From Channallabes apus (lineage: Eukaryota; Chordata; Actinopteri; Siluriformes; Clariidae), in the NCBI GenBank assembly GCA_030522415.1, contig CM060113.1, positions 4,897,467-4,961,466 of the forward strand: a DNA stretch of 64,000 bases, written 5' to 3'. This document shows, piece by piece, positions 37,576-49,331 of this stretch. Both the position numbers and the translations under genes were made by a program. Each line of letters begins with the position of its first letter. The first letter of the stretch is position 1. Under the pieces are notes generated by a model. That model was not told where the DNA came from. It made no database searches and saw only the letters and a list, made by a program, of their open reading frames with translations.

Positions 37576-37868
37576 ACCAGGGAAGATGAAAGGCTCCATG
37601 GCTTGGAAGCAAGTGTTGAAGTGCTTACAATTGCATTCCCTGGACTGGTAACTTCCATAGCAACTTTGAAACTGAACCTAACTGTGGATCCCATTGTCAT
37701 AGAGATATGAGGGTGGGCTCATTTGATCTCAGGGTCATCATAAAGGTGACAAGCCATGCCCTAGTAACCATTGTAAAGCAAATGATCCTGTAGACTGTCT
37801 TTATAAAAGGCCTGGGTTTTTCCATTGCAAGCACCACTCACATTTTCTTCAGAAAATGTGCCTGTCAA

Positions 37869-37902
<34 letters not shown>

Positions 37903-37906
<4 letters not shown>

Positions 37907-38032
37907 CTCCCTTATTGTCTATACTGTTTCATCCTGTATACAGGGTTGCAGGGGTTTGGAGCTTATCCCAGGTGACTTAGGTTATGAGGCAGGGTACTCC
38001 CTGGATGGTATGCCAATACATACTGTATGATA
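37903..38032 (-). mobile_element. SINE 3' fragment
   Basis: It matches the 3' half of the tRNA-derived SINE in reverse (TATACTGTTTCATCCTGTAT, then GGAGCTTATCCCAGGTGACT), preceded by a (TTA)n run at 37871-37902. Confidence 0.5.
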
Positions 38033-38437
38033 TGCACCAAAATATACAGTACTGAAACGCATACATCTCGACCATGCATGTGAGTTTGTTCACAGTCTTC
38101 CACATTCCCAGTAGTGAAAAGGAAGTAGTGTTATGCAGTTGCTGTTGGAAATTGGTCTCCAATGAAAAAGTATTCATAGTTGAGTATTATTTCCACTTTT
38201 AATGTAATTTTAACCACCCAATGCCTACTTTAGGGGAATGTTAAAAGTTTTTTCAACTGTGAAAATCTGCCAAGATCTGTGCTCTGCAAGATATGCAGAG
38301 ATTTGGCCTATTATAATATTAAATGTATTTTGTTGTATTGTGATGTGAAGATGTAATTGCTGATTTTAAGTATGCTCAACAACTTTTAGCATTTCCTGTG
38401 ATGACCTATGAAGCTTATATACAGTACTATACGTCAA

Positions 38438-38955
38438 TGTCACAGTCAGGCCAGGCTCCAAACTCAATCAGACACCATGCCCTTTATCTCCAGAGTATTA
38501 AATCACCATCACCTGTCAACAATCAGCACTAGTACATATAAACCACACACCGCGCCTCAGTCAGTGTCTGGCCTCATATCTATGAGAGTGGACTCAACTT
38601 CCTACGAACAAGTAAAAAGAAAAATACTTACCTCACTACTTATCTGTGCTCTTGCTTTCAGAAGTGATCCAGTCACAATCTCCGAGTGGTTATCTCCGTG
38701 CTGCTGTGTTGTGTGGTTGCACCCGTCTCCCGTCATCGTCAGATTGGGCTTCCCAGCGATCCGTGTTCCCGCAAAAATTAGAAAGTATCACAGACCATTA
38801 ATCCTTGCTCTCCCCTTGTTTACAGTTGTTTGATATCCTTCATTTACCTGCTATAAAACAGCATCTCGTACTCTGCCGTGATTTACATCCCTGCAAAATA
38901 AACTTACTCATCTTTATACAGTACTTACCATCTTGTGGAGTCCGTCTTTGTTACA
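38438..38955 (+). mobile_element. Solo LTR-like sequence
   Basis: About 518 bp that begins TGTCACAGTCAGGCC, contains a TATA-like ATATAAACC and AATAAACTTACTC near the end, and finishes TTTGTTACA. This is LTR-like (TG...CA), but I found no exact target duplication and no partner LTR. Confidence 0.5.
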
Positions 38956-39184
38956 GTTGAAGTGCACCTCAAGGTCTTTTTTTTTCCTGCTTAATTTGAT
39001 TAATTTAATTTGGACATGTAATTTATGAATTGGTCAATTAAAATTATAATCAAAATTTGTAAGTGAAAAATGTAAGTGATGTTATTTTTAACACAGTGAC
39101 ACTTGTGTCCACTGGAGAATTTTGTTTGAATTAAAAGTACAATTAAAAGAAACAATGAGATGCAGCCAGACACGTTATAAAAGT

Positions 39185-39451
39185 AAACCACATTTTCCAT
39201 TCTCTTATCTTTTGTCAAGATACTGTATCTTTATGCATCTCTAAAACATAAATATAGAAACAATGTGGTAAAGATGTAGGCAGTTCAGTATACCATGTGA
39301 CTTTTTTTAAATTACAACCGATCATATCACATTCTGGGGCGTGCTCAGGACAGATTGTCTACTGTATAAAAATAAATTCAAGCCATGTTTTAAACAACTT
39401 CATATTCTGTTGTTACATGAGAGATACTTTTGAATGTTTAAAAAATAAAAA
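39185..39451 (+). promoter_or_regulatory. Conserved upstream block of NITR gene 3
   Basis: The counterpart of 8337-8608. It keeps ACCACA (39187-39192), TGTGGT (39264-39269), ATACCATGTGA and CAGGACAGATTGTCTACTG, followed by a TATA-like TATAAAAATA near 39365, about 85 bp before the start codon. Lymphoid RUNX binding is an inference from the motif alone. Confidence 0.5.
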
Positions 39452-39739
39452 ATGACTGGATTTCGTGGATTTTGGGTCATCATTTTAATCTTCAGGAGCA
39501 TGTGTAAGTAATGTATGTGAATTATTTCAATTTTGTATGAGGAAATGAATTAAATAAATAAATAAATAAATAAATAAAAACTTTTCTAGGCAATTTCTCT
39601 ATGTGTGCTGTTCTCTTTATAGGGCACTCATTCAAACGCTTCCATGTTTTCTAGACAGGAATATAATATAATATATTATATTATATTATATTATATTATA
39701 TTATATTATATTATATTATATTATATTATATTATAATAT

Positions 39740-39780
<41 letters not shown>

Positions 39781-39810
39781 AATTTCTACTACTACTACTA
39801 CTACTACTAC

Positions 39811-39842
<32 letters not shown>

Positions 39843-41569
39843 GCCTCTTAAAGGATAGGTGCAATGGGCATGATCCACAAAGCTCATAAACTGTAACTAC
39901 ATACTGTAGTTTAAAGTCAAATGGCTTTGGTGTTATTGAGAAGGTGATTAGCTTCAAGTTAGTTTATAAGTCATTTTAGGAGGGGTGATCCTTTTCTAAA
40001 TCAGTGATATATAATAATTTTTTTTGTGTTTTGATGTCAAATTACCTTCTGTAATTAATGCATTTTATTTTTTCTAGATACAGTCCAACATGGTCAATGC
40101 TGGGTTTCTGCACAATCCCTCACAGAATCTTCAGTTTATCAGCCTGACAAAGAGCTCAGTGTGGATATCGGAGACTCGGCTACTTTGCGTTGTTGTGTTT
40201 CTGAAAAAGAAAATAACGTAATTTCATGGTTTAAGCAACCAAACAGAAAAGAACCTCAGATTATTGTCAATGTATTAAAAAAAGTTGGCGAATCATTTTT
40301 TGATTTCCAAAAATCCAGATTCAAAATAGAAAGACATGGCAACTGTGTCAATTTGATAATTTTAGCAACGATTCAGTCTGATGAAGCCACGTACTACTGC
40401 TCAAGCAGATCCCCATATATTGTGTTTGGAAATGGAACTTATTTAAAAATGAAAGGTATGTTTTCAAATTGAATTCATTAAGCAGCTTGATTAGTATAGC
40501 ACATTTTTTGTATTCACAAAAGACTATCATATTCCATATATTTATTGTTGTTGTAAAAATAATATGAATGTACATTACTGTTGTGAAATCTTTCTGAACC
40601 CACATAGATTAATGTTGTGATAAAATTAAGTGACATTGTTTTTGCTTGATTTCCTTAACACCACCAATTTTTTAATATTTTGTAATTAAATGATTAATGT
40701 TTGTAGATGAGCGTGCTATCACTTCATCAGAAGCAACATCTAAACCAGCTCCTTATAACCATTCAGTGGTGTGTAAATCAACGCCGCATGGAAACAGCAC
40801 TAACATGAACACACAGGAGAAAACAGGTAAGATGATTTATAATTCACTATAAAAAATAATCAATGCATAATTTCTTACTGGAATTGGTTTGTAATTAATC
40901 TAAATAATTGTGTTTTAGAAATGACCAGACCTCTACATATGACAGTACTCGTTTTGGGAACGACTTTGGGCTTGTGTGTACTTGTGATTTTTTCTCTCGC
41001 TTATTTCATTCTGAGGAGAAGAAAAAATGCTAAAAGTAAGTGATTTTGAAATCAAATATCATTACTATAACTTTTATCAATAAGCCTAATGAGTTTATTT
41101 CTTTTTTAATAGCGAATGTTGCTATAAGGGAATTTCCAGGAACCAGCCGGGTATGTGAGCACACATGTGTATTCTGCTTTAAATCGAATGCAATGTAGTT
41201 CCATTACAACCTGTCCAACTTACAGTATGTAAACTCTAGCTCCATGAATACTTGGCTCATTATAATCTATGTTCTAGATATAATTTATCGCAGCATTTTG
41301 ATGAAAGCCAAAAAAATCCTAAGCTTTTTGATCCTGCTTTTACTGTGTGTATTTAGTGAATGCAGTATAGTGCATTTACAATAACTGTATGTTATTACTT
41401 TGATCTAGACTTAGTGTTCATTTTTTTTTTTTTTTAGGAATCTGAAGCTGAATCACTGAGCTATGCAGCGTTGCAGTTCTCCAAGAGGAAAGCCAAAGCT
41501 GAAAAAAGGAAAACCAACTCCTCAGATGAGTGTGTGTACTCTGATGTGAAATATAACTGTAGAATGTAA
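39452..41569 (+). CDS. nitr: NITR gene 3: V-only inhibitory-type receptor
   Basis: Six compact exons: 39452-39503, 40078-40455, 40707-40826, 40919-41035, 41113-41150, 41438-41569, phases 1-1-1-1-0, 278 residues. The leader is MTGFRGFWVIILIF. The V domain has Cys56, Trp68 (WFKQ), DEATYYC with Cys125 and J-like FGNGT (134-138). A 40-residue stalk carries one Cys (SVVCKS) and N-glycosylation sites, with no I domain exon between it and V. The membrane helix is about 193-215 without charged residues. The tail has a canonical ITIM LSYAAL (Tyr244) and CVYSDV (Tyr269). It is the closest relative of gene 1 and gives the undisturbed intron layout. It is convergent with gene 4, about 1.9 kb away. I see no defect. 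Confidence 0.85.
39661..39838. repeat. Compound microsatellite in intron 1 of NITR gene 3
   Basis: A TATTA-type pentanucleotide run (39661-39737) is followed by (AAT)n, (ACT)n and (AAT)n tracts. It occupies the corresponding position to the intron that holds the LTR element in gene 1. Confidence 0.9.
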
Positions 41570-41645
41570 TACATGATCCACAGTGCATTGTACTGTTACA
41601 GTATACTGGAAAATGTGTGAATGTTTTAGCTGATAAAAGATTTGG

Positions 41646-41651
41646 AATAAA
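41646..41651 (+). terminator. Poly(A) signal of NITR gene 3
   Basis: AATAAA lies 77 bp after the stop codon. Confidence 0.55.
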
Positions 41652-41740
41652 ACTTAAGGAAACATTGTCTGCATTATTATTAATGTATACATTTGTTTTT
41701 AATGATAAAAAATAAAATATTTATTAAACCAATTTTAACA

Positions 41741-41875
41741 TTGTCACGTTCGAGGTGGTACAGGCTATTATTGCCGTGGCCACAAACAGGCAGGCATAGG
41801 CGCAGAGGGGTGTTTAACAAGAGTCTTTAATGCAATAATAACAAAACACATGTGGAGTTTGTACTTAACAAAAAA
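41741..41875 (-). mobile_element. LTR end fragment
   Basis: GTCACGTTCGAGGTGG, CAGAGGGGTGTTTAACAAG and AGTCTTTAATGCA match the minus-oriented LTR ends at 1186, 2352 and 58411. Only the terminal 130 bp remains. Confidence 0.55.
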
Positions 41876-42284
41876 AGGGTCTCCACAGTCACCGGACCTG
41901 AACCCGATCGAGATGGTTTGGGGTGAGCTGGACCGCAGAGTGAAGGCAAAGGGGCCAACAAGTGCTAAACACCTCTGGGAACTCCTTCAAGACTGTTGGA
42001 AACCATTTCAGGTGATGACCTCTTGAAGCTCATCGAGAGAATGCCAAGAGTGTGGAAAGCAGTAATCAGAGCAAAGGGGGGATATTTTGAGAAAACTAGA
42101 ATATAAAACATCTTTTCAGTTTTTTCACCTTTTTTTGTTAAGTACATACTGTAACTCCACATGTGTTCATTCATAGTTTTGATGCCATCAGTGAGAATCT
42201 ACCATGTAAATGGTCATGAAAATAAAGAAAACACATTGAATGAGTGAAGGTGTGTCCAAACGTTTGGCCTGTACTATATTTACT
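41876..42284 (+). pseudogene. Tc1-like element, 3' end only
   Basis: It begins inside the transposase at SPDLNPIEMVWGELDRRVK (containing the DDE Glu), soon loses frame, and continues through a 3' UTR to GTGTGTCCAAACGTTTGGCC, a widespread fish Tc1 terminus. Confidence 0.7.
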
Positions 42285-43437
42285 CAGTATGTTTTATTCC
42301 TGTGTGTATGTTTTATTATTCTGCATAACATTAAAGGTGTAATCAGCATTTACAAACCCCTGTTATTAGATAAAGGAATGAGTGGGTAAGATATGTAATG
42401 TTTGATGTCAATCAAAAGCCGGCTTTATTCAAAGAACTTTGGTAAACACAGGAAATTGGTAGTATGAACCGAGCTCATGCTTGCGAAATTACTTCATAAA
42501 AGGTATTAAAAACTCCAACCGGATGGGTCCCACGTGACAGCCGACACACCGGGCTAATGTATGCACAAAAGGGGGGACCATGTGAGGCGTGGCTAAGCAA
42601 CCACATCTGATTAGACCAATCACAATCAGTAAACAGTACTAGAATAACTTCATTCATTTTCACTTTCCAAACTGTGTGTATGTTTGTGTGTGTGTGTGTG
42701 TGTGTGTGCGTTTAGGTAGCGTAGTTTCATGCATTGTACAATAGATTAGTCAAATAAATTCTCGTTTCTTTATAAAGAACTGTTGTCTTGGTCATGTATT
42801 TTAAAGTCATTTGCCCAGATCTTGTTACCTTGCTCATAATTGCTAAATACTAGATTTTGAGTTATCATCGTTGGCCACGAGATAAACAGAACTGGTATGA
42901 TACACAAAATTGTAGTCGAGGTAGACGGGTAGTCGAAGTGTACATTATAAATTTTGGTTCAGTTAATCAAATTAACCCGAATCGTTAAAGATTCGATACA
43001 ACTCTGACCCAGAGCTAAACATTACATATTAATGGTGAAGGATGCGTTGGCATCGTGTCCACATTAAAATGTCTATATTTACTGGTGGACATGTGACAGC
43101 CATTCGTTGTCTTTATTATGTAAACCCTACAATACTATCTATCTAAAAGCAATCAAACAACCAAACAAATAAACAAATAAATAAACATACATGATAACTG
43201 ATGATTATCAGTGAATAAATAAAGATCACAGTTGTTGGAACACATTATTTTATCGTACCAATGACTCAAATTGTGTGGAGTGCACTGTGAATACACTGTA
43301 TGTACCTGTACATTTAGTATGAGCACTCATCTGATATTTATTTATTTATTTATTTATTTATTTTAGCTTCAAACAGGTGGATATTTATACAGTACATGAA
43401 GCTACTGTATTAATGTACATGTAGGTTTTGCCCTTGA
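42285..43437. other. No gene seen
   Basis: Mixed sequence with a short (GT)n near 42673-42710 and a (TTTA)n near 43338-43364. I see no exon. Confidence 0.45.
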
Positions 43438-43443
43438 TTTATT
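43438..43443 (-). terminator. Poly(A) signal of NITR gene 4
   Basis: AATAAA on the minus strand, 64 bp after the stop codon. Confidence 0.55.
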
Positions 43444-43506
43444 GTTCTTGAAACTGTGAGAGATACAAGCAGTGATACCAGACGCAAAGAATGACCTAAA
43501 TCTATT

Positions 43507-45698
43507 CTAAGTGAAGGAGGAGTATATCACCTCGGAGTACACACTATCCTGAGGTTTGAATTTTTTTTCTTTGAAATGTAAAGCGGAGAAATTGACCCCG
43601 ACAGCAGAACAACGGCCCTGTGGGAGACAGCATAAAAAGTTAATTTTAAAGGACATCTTTAATATTAAATCACTATTCGTGTTATTTTCTTATATTGTTT
43701 CCATGATAACAGTTTTTGTTAAACGTCTTTACCGGTTTGATTGTCTTGTCTGTAACAGAAGATTGATGAGATGTCACTGTACAGAAATTTAATCAGATTT
43801 AATACATGTATTAAAATTTATATTTTTATATATTTTCACATTCATACAACCTTAATGAAGACTCACCATGGAAATAATCACTGTTTCTCCATTTGCAGCT
43901 TAGAACAAGTGTGACAATCAGAACCACACACACTCCCAAAGCTATAGAAAGGCAGATCACTACAGGATCCACAGATTCCACTGTGACAGAAAAATAATAT
44001 TTATACGGGTGTTGAATATAATTTTAATTGAAATGTATAATTTTCTGCTTTTGTTTAATAAAATGAAGCTAATTTTTGTAAAATATATATTATATAACAG
44101 AACATGTGATTACTCAGTTGTACTCGTGTACCGTTCCCAAAAATGATCTTCCCACACGTGGCCACAGCGCAGTAGTAAGTCCCAGTATCACTGAGGCTGA
44201 GGATGTTCTTGGAGAAGTTGTACACACAGGTGTGTGTAGAAGAGCCGCTCTCACACTGATGGCTGCTGTTGTGATGAGTGTAAATGATTTGAGGATGGGA
44301 TTGTGGTGGAGCAGCTCTGAACCAGAGCACTTGGAGTTCTGCTGCTCTGCTCTCAGAGAGAACCGAACACTGCAGAGTCACTGACGCTCCTGCAGGAACC
44401 GAGTCCAACCCGCCGCTCTGGAACACGGAGACTTTAACATCTCCATCACCTGTTCAGTGGAAGAGAGGTTTCACTTAACTCATACTGTACATTGCTAAAC
44501 TCTGCAGGTTATGTCTGGTGATATATAATGGTGAAATAAAAATATACATATAATTTTCACATTTAAGTCTTCACTGTGAGTTTGCGCTCCCAATTTTACA
44601 ACAAGCTCACATCAGCAAAAAAAAAAAAAAATGCTTGTTGTCTGTTCCTATAAACCCAAATTATATAAAAAAATTGTTCACCAACGAACATTCTCCAATA
44701 GTGAGATAATTGGGTAAAAATAATTGAAACCAACCATGGCATTTTCATCACATTATTAAAACATTTTTTTACAGTAAATAAATTCAGACCTGATTTTTGT
44801 TAGATATCTTACTTTTCACTGATAAAAATGTTCCTTTCGCGAAGACAGTGTAAAATGTAATCAAGCCACAGTAATACATGGCCTCATCTGATGCTTTTAC
44901 ATTTATTATTTTTAAATGACAGCTGTTGCTTCCTTTCTTGAATCTGAACCTTGAAGAGTTGAACTCATTTTTGTAAATGGGATCTTGTACCTTCTGTACC
45001 ACAGCAACTAAAGAAGGCTCTTGTCCTCCTATTTGCTTGTACCAAACTGTGGGATCAGTATTTTGTTCTCCCAGAAAGCAGCGTAGAATCACATTATCAC
45101 CAACTTTAGCGGTCATCACCGGGTTTGGCTGATGGACGACTTTCATCTGTAGACAAGCTTATGTTAAAAGAAAAAAAAAGAAAAAATCTAATGAGCAAAG
45201 TCGATTTCTGTATGGTTTATTCTGCTATATATTTAAAAAAGGACTCTAAAACTTCAATTTAGTATTGTATTAAAATGCATTATCTTAGGCGACATTTAAA
45301 GTAGATATGTTCATTCTTTCACATTTGTTAGTAATTTTGCAAGACTTTCTAAAAAATACTGAGTCAAGAACCAATAAGGATATGTCGAGCAAATATATTG
45401 ATCTGAACATGTTAAGCAAACCTCTTAAAGCAATAATGCATAAGCTGAGAAAATGTATACCATAGAACATATGTTGTGAATATTACAAATAAGTTATTTG
45501 TAATGTATGAACATTGTCAAAAAAAAAAAAAAAACGGACTTTTCAAAAACCTGTTTTTGATTACTTGTTTTTCATCTTTAGAATTAAATTCTGCATTTAA
45601 ATAAAATAGAAAACAAAACATTTGCACTTACAAATTTTATTTAACACTACCATTTTAATCCACATCAGCATTAGGATCTTGAGGTCTGTGTACTGCAT
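43507..45698 (-). CDS. nitr: NITR gene 4: V+I receptor with altered first ITIM
   Basis: Minus-strand exons 45632-45698, 44813-45157, 44114-44449, 43867-43980, 43733-43749, 43507-43617, phases 1-1-1-1-0, 329 residues. The leader is MQYTDLKILMLMWIKMVV. The V domain has Cys49, Trp61 (WYKQ), DEAMYYC with Cys119 and a J-like motif changed to FAKGT (128-132). The I domain exon is 336 bp and nearly identical to those of genes 2 and 5, ending FGNGTRVQL. The membrane helix is about 255-278, uncharged. The exon before the last is only 17 bp (DKTIKP). In the tail the first ITIM position reads VNFSAL (Phe303 for Tyr), while SVYSEV (Tyr320) is kept. The V acceptor at 45157 was preferred over a nearer AG because only it joins in phase. 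The micro-exon is the least certain part. Confidence 0.8.
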
Positions 45699-45759
45699 GT
45701 CTCCTTGATGGGCTGTCGTAAGGTCTAACTGAGCACCTCTGACAAGGGGTTATGGTTTG

Positions 45760-45775
45760 AGGTTCTGACATCACA
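45760..45775 (-). promoter_or_regulatory. Shared 16 bp upstream motif of NITR gene 4
   Basis: Identical to 26314-26329 upstream of gene 2, with the CRE-like TGATGTCA core on the minus strand, 62 bp from the start codon. Confidence 0.4.
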
Positions 45776-45805
45776 AACTTCCTGTGAGTTTCTCCTCCCA
45801 TACAC

Positions 45806-46050
45806 TGTAAAAAAAACAGACTGCCTCAACATAAAAAAAAAGTTTAGTAACAAGTTGCACCTCTTTTTTTTTACGTTTACTAAAGTTTTAGATAAATTTG
45901 CTGGTTAACAAAATCTTTCACATTGCTGTTTAGTTGACACATTGTGTACCAAGTTCAAAAGTTCTTAAGTTCTTAAGTTGACTCAATTTTTAATTCAAAT
46001 ATTTAAGTCAGTGCAAGTTGTATTGTTTGTTGGCTCAATTACTTAGGGTT
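45806..46050. mobile_element. MITE-like repeat
   Basis: It starts with ACACTGTAAAAAA and contains GTTAACAAAATC and TTAAGTTGACTCAATTTT, a type of short nonautonomous element common in fish. The right end is not defined. Confidence 0.4.
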
Positions 46051-46059
46051 ATCAGTTAG

Positions 46060-46400
46060 ATCTGGTGGGGTTTACCTTGAAGCATAGCCTTGGGTCTGGA
46101 TCCATACTTTTGGATAGGGGTGGACTTTGTTATTCTCCGGAGTTGCCCAGTGTGTGAGGTGCCAGGCGGATGTGGGGCTACTAACGAGTCCCCGGCTGAG
46201 TGCCACGACGTTGGGGTTTATTCCATTGGATGAGAGGGTCACCTCTCTGCGCCTGAGGACAGTGGGGAAGGGAGGGACTCTCACTGTGGTCTTTGCTTAT
46301 GCTCCAAACAGCAGATCAGAGTACTCTTCTTTCTTGGAGACTCTGAATGGAGTACTGCATCAGGCTCCAGTAGGATTCCAGAGTCTTGCTATGCCACAGA
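46060..46400 (+). pseudogene. LINE endonuclease fragment
   Basis: The short frame reads VGLLTSPRLSATTLGFIPLD, RVTSLRLRTVGKGGTLTVVF and AYAPNSRSEYSSFLETLNGV, typical of the N-terminal AP endonuclease of a LINE. Nothing of its RT follows. Confidence 0.6.
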
Positions 46401-46504
46401 AGATTTTTTCACTAAATTATTGGGGTTGTTTTCTTTTTGAAACTTTCACCATTGCATGAAAATATTGTTCTTGGGATCATAGCCACAACCATTCAATCTA
46501 TAAA

Positions 46505-46680
46505 CATGCCAATATACTAATATATATGGGGTCAGAGTGCATGGTCAGCCATTATACAGCACCTCTGGGGCAGATATAATTAAGGGCCCAACAATGGCAA
46601 TGTGGTAGATCTGGGGCTCGAACTGCCAATCCTCCGATTAGTAACTCAGTGCCTTAAGCCTCTGAGCCACCACTGCTTTA
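46505..46680 (-). mobile_element. tRNA-derived SINE, second family
   Basis: The minus strand starts GCAGTGGTGGCTCAGAGGCT and contains a good B box, GTTCGAGCCCC. It differs in body from the SINE at 48059. A relative lies at 55300-55480. Confidence 0.6.
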
Positions 46681-46734
46681 AAGAGTTGCCAAAGAGTTCT
46701 ATTCTTGTTATATTTTTGTTGTATGTACTGTAGT

Positions 46735-47604
46735 TAAAAATCTACAAAAGGGGGCGGGGCATTTTCATATTTAGCTCCAAAGCTTTGGAATAGCCTTCCA
46801 GACAGTGTTCGGGGAGCAGACACGGTTTCCCAGTTCAAACGTAGACTCAAGACACATCTTTTTAATCTGGCATTCACGTAACTCATCCCATAACCTCATA
46901 ATCTGGCATACACATAACTCATCCCATAACCTCATACTCCAGTACACCTATCCCGAATGGCGACTACGCTAATTCTCCCCATCTGTTGTATTTCTCTACC
47001 CATCCCGAGGCATCGGGAGATTGTGCCAGCTTCAGTAGACAAATGCCGACCCTGCGAGGTTCCTGAGGCATCCAGAGAAGGACCAGCTCCAGCTGGATTC
47101 AACTTTATGATGGTTGGAGCAACACATGCTGCTCCTGTGCTTCCAGTGATCCAGACCTCATCTGCCCTTTGCACCTACTGACTCGTCCCTGTGCTGAACT
47201 GGTCTTCATGTCAATTTAAATAATTTCTGTCATATTGAATTTTCACCTGCACAACACACATGATGTTATATAATTTCTATCTGTTATCACCCAAATGAGG
47301 ATGGGTTCCCTGTTCAGTCTGGTTCCTCTCAAGGTTTCTTCCTAATGCCATCTCAGGGAGTTTTTCCTTGCCACCGTCGCCGACACCCTTGGCTTGCTCT
47401 TCAGAGACATTTCATTCATCATTCATTCATCTCATTATTATCTACACATATTTTTCTCACACATACACACTTCCAATTATTTTCTTTTATAAGTTTTTTT
47501 TTTGCATTTTTTGTAAATTTTCTTTCATTTTTGTGAAGCTGCTTTGAGACAATGACCATTGTTAAAAGCGCTATATAAATAAAATTTAATTGAATTGAAT
47601 TGAA
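46735..47604 (+). mobile_element. 5'-truncated L2-like LINE 3' end
   Basis: It matches 18620-19527 from AAATCTACAAAAGGGGG to the ATTGA-repeat tail, with a short internal duplication near 46870-46930 (TCATCCCATAACCTCATA). Confidence 0.75.
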
Positions 47605-48046
47605 TAATCTGCATTTACAATAAGGACATTTTGGTGCTCATTTTTGCCTCCCATTTTCTGACCAGTCCTTGTTTCTGAGCAGTTTTAGAAAAATGTTTTT
47701 AGCATAACGTCTATAAGGTGTGGGAACCTTATAAACCTTATGCTAAAAACATAAGGTCATAAATGTTGGTCATGAAAGTTACTGCTACTTTTAATTTACT
47801 TTGAAATTTTTTTATACAATTGCATGATTCTTCCTTATATTCATTATCAGCAAATTGTAAAATACCAATGGCTAGCCTGTACTTGATAATGACAATTTGC
47901 AAGAAATAATTTATTCTAGAAATAATTAAAATTTAACTGTATGCACAATTTTTGTTTGTTTATCTATTTTTTTGTTATTAATACATACTTTGTATGTGAC
48001 TGCTAAGTGAGCAGTCTAAGCAACAACAAAAAAAATTTAATAAAAT
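47605..48046. other. No gene seen
   Basis: AT-rich spacer without recognisable features. Confidence 0.4.
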
Positions 48047-48058
48047 TGATAGCAGGAA

Positions 48059-48412
48059 ATAGGCGGCGCGGTGGTGTAGTGGTTAGCACTGTCGTCTTGC
48101 ACCTCCAGGGTCCAGTGTTCGATTCCCCGGCCAGGCTCGATTCCCGTCTCTGTGTGCATGGAGTTTGCATGTTCTCCCCATGCTTGGTGGGTTTCCTCCG
48201 GGTACTCCGGTTTCCTCCCACGGTCCAAAGATATGCAGATTAGGCTAATTGGCATTCCTAAATTGACCGTAGTGTGTGAATGAGTGTGTGAGTGTGTGTG
48301 CCCTGCGATGGATTGGCACCCTGTCCAGGGTGTACCCCGCCTAGTGCCCAAAGTCTCCTGGGATAGGCTCCAGGTCCCCCGCAACCCTGAACACAGGATT
48401 AAGCGGTATAGA
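48059..48412 (+). mobile_element. tRNA-derived SINE, complete copy
   Basis: GGTGGTGTAGTGGTTAGCAC (A box), GTTCGATTCCCC (B box), and the body through GGCACCCTGTCCAGGGTGTA to GATTAAGCGGTATAGAG. The preceding TGATAGCAGGAA (48047-48058) recurs only at 52128-52139, beyond the LTR element. Confidence 0.8.
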
Positions 48413-48569
48413 GTGGGAGGGTCCTGCACAGATAAAACACAGAAAAAGACCAATTAAATACACAATGTCTTGGGGCTACCCACAAAAAGCCGAGGATTAC
48501 AGGGTGGCGAATCTCAAGCGCTTGTACGGACGTTCTCCTCAGACGCCGGAAGCTTGGGGGGGGGGTCTA

Positions 48570-49261
48570 TGTAGCAGCCACACAAAAGGGACACCTTCAA
48601 CAACAGGGAAATGGTCGTGGAGCTAATGCTGCTCACCTGTGGCCGAAGGTGTGCCCTAGCGGTTTCTCTTCCCCCATTGACAGTGGTTTGGTCACCGGGC
48701 AAGTTCCCGCGCATGCGCGATCGTGACGCAAGGGAACCCGGAAGTGACGTGGGTCACATGAGCCGGCATAAAGCCGGAACCGGCGTAGAAGCCGGCACGG
48801 AGAGATGAGGACAGCGCGCTGCATGTTTTTCGAGGCTGAGCGACTGCTTGTGGATTACTTATTGTTAATTTCATTCAGTACCTCGTTTCTCGATCTCCCA
48901 GACCTACCATCGTTATCTGGTGAGATCGAACCATCTCTCCAACTCACCATTTTCATACCTTTTGCCGTTTTTCAGACTCTGGACTATCACACACACACTC
49001 ACACACCCGCATACATCACACACACACTATTTATAGTTGTATTATATTTGTATATATTGGTTTGTGGTGCACCGGGTTTGTTTATTTCTTTATTCATTTT
49101 GTATAATACACTTGGTTTAATTTATTACAATTGTTTTGGGTCGCGTCGTGTTTTGTCCTGCTGCGGTTGCGCAATACCGGAAGTGTGGTTTTCAAGCCCC
49201 TATTTAGATTCCCGGATCCGTTCTTTTGTAACCAAGCGGTTAATACAATCCAAGCGTTACA
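48570..49261 (+). repeat. LTR copy 1 (692 bp)
   Basis: TGTAGCAGCCACACAAAAGG to CAAGCGTTACA. It contains about 60 bp more than copy 2 (near 49000-49090). Confidence 0.8.
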
Positions 49262-49264
49262 TAG

Positions 49265-49282
49265 TGGTGGCCCGTACGGGGA
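49265..49282 (+). promoter_or_regulatory. Primer binding site matching tRNA-Ile
   Basis: TGGTGGCCCGTACGGGGA starts three bases after the LTR. From memory of vertebrate tRNA-Ile(AAU), whose 3' end is CCCCGTACGGGCCA plus CCA, this is complementary over all 18 bases. It is the minus-strand priming site expected of a retroelement. Confidence 0.65.
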
Positions 49283-49331
49283 ATCTGTATTTTGGGATAT
49301 TTTCCGGTTTTGTGTAACGTGGCTGAACAAG

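Noticed and set aside
45146..45152. Alternative acceptor CTACAG directly before the ATG of the V exon in NITR gene 4
   Set aside because: It would begin the exon in phase 0, while exon 1 ends in phase 1. The AAG at 45158-45160 joins in phase and gives the same 345 bp exon as gene 2.
48061..48140. Possible tRNA gene from the A and B box-like sequences
   Set aside because: The boxes belong to the SINE head. No cloverleaf with acceptor and anticodon stems can be drawn, and the same sequence recurs in other SINE copies.
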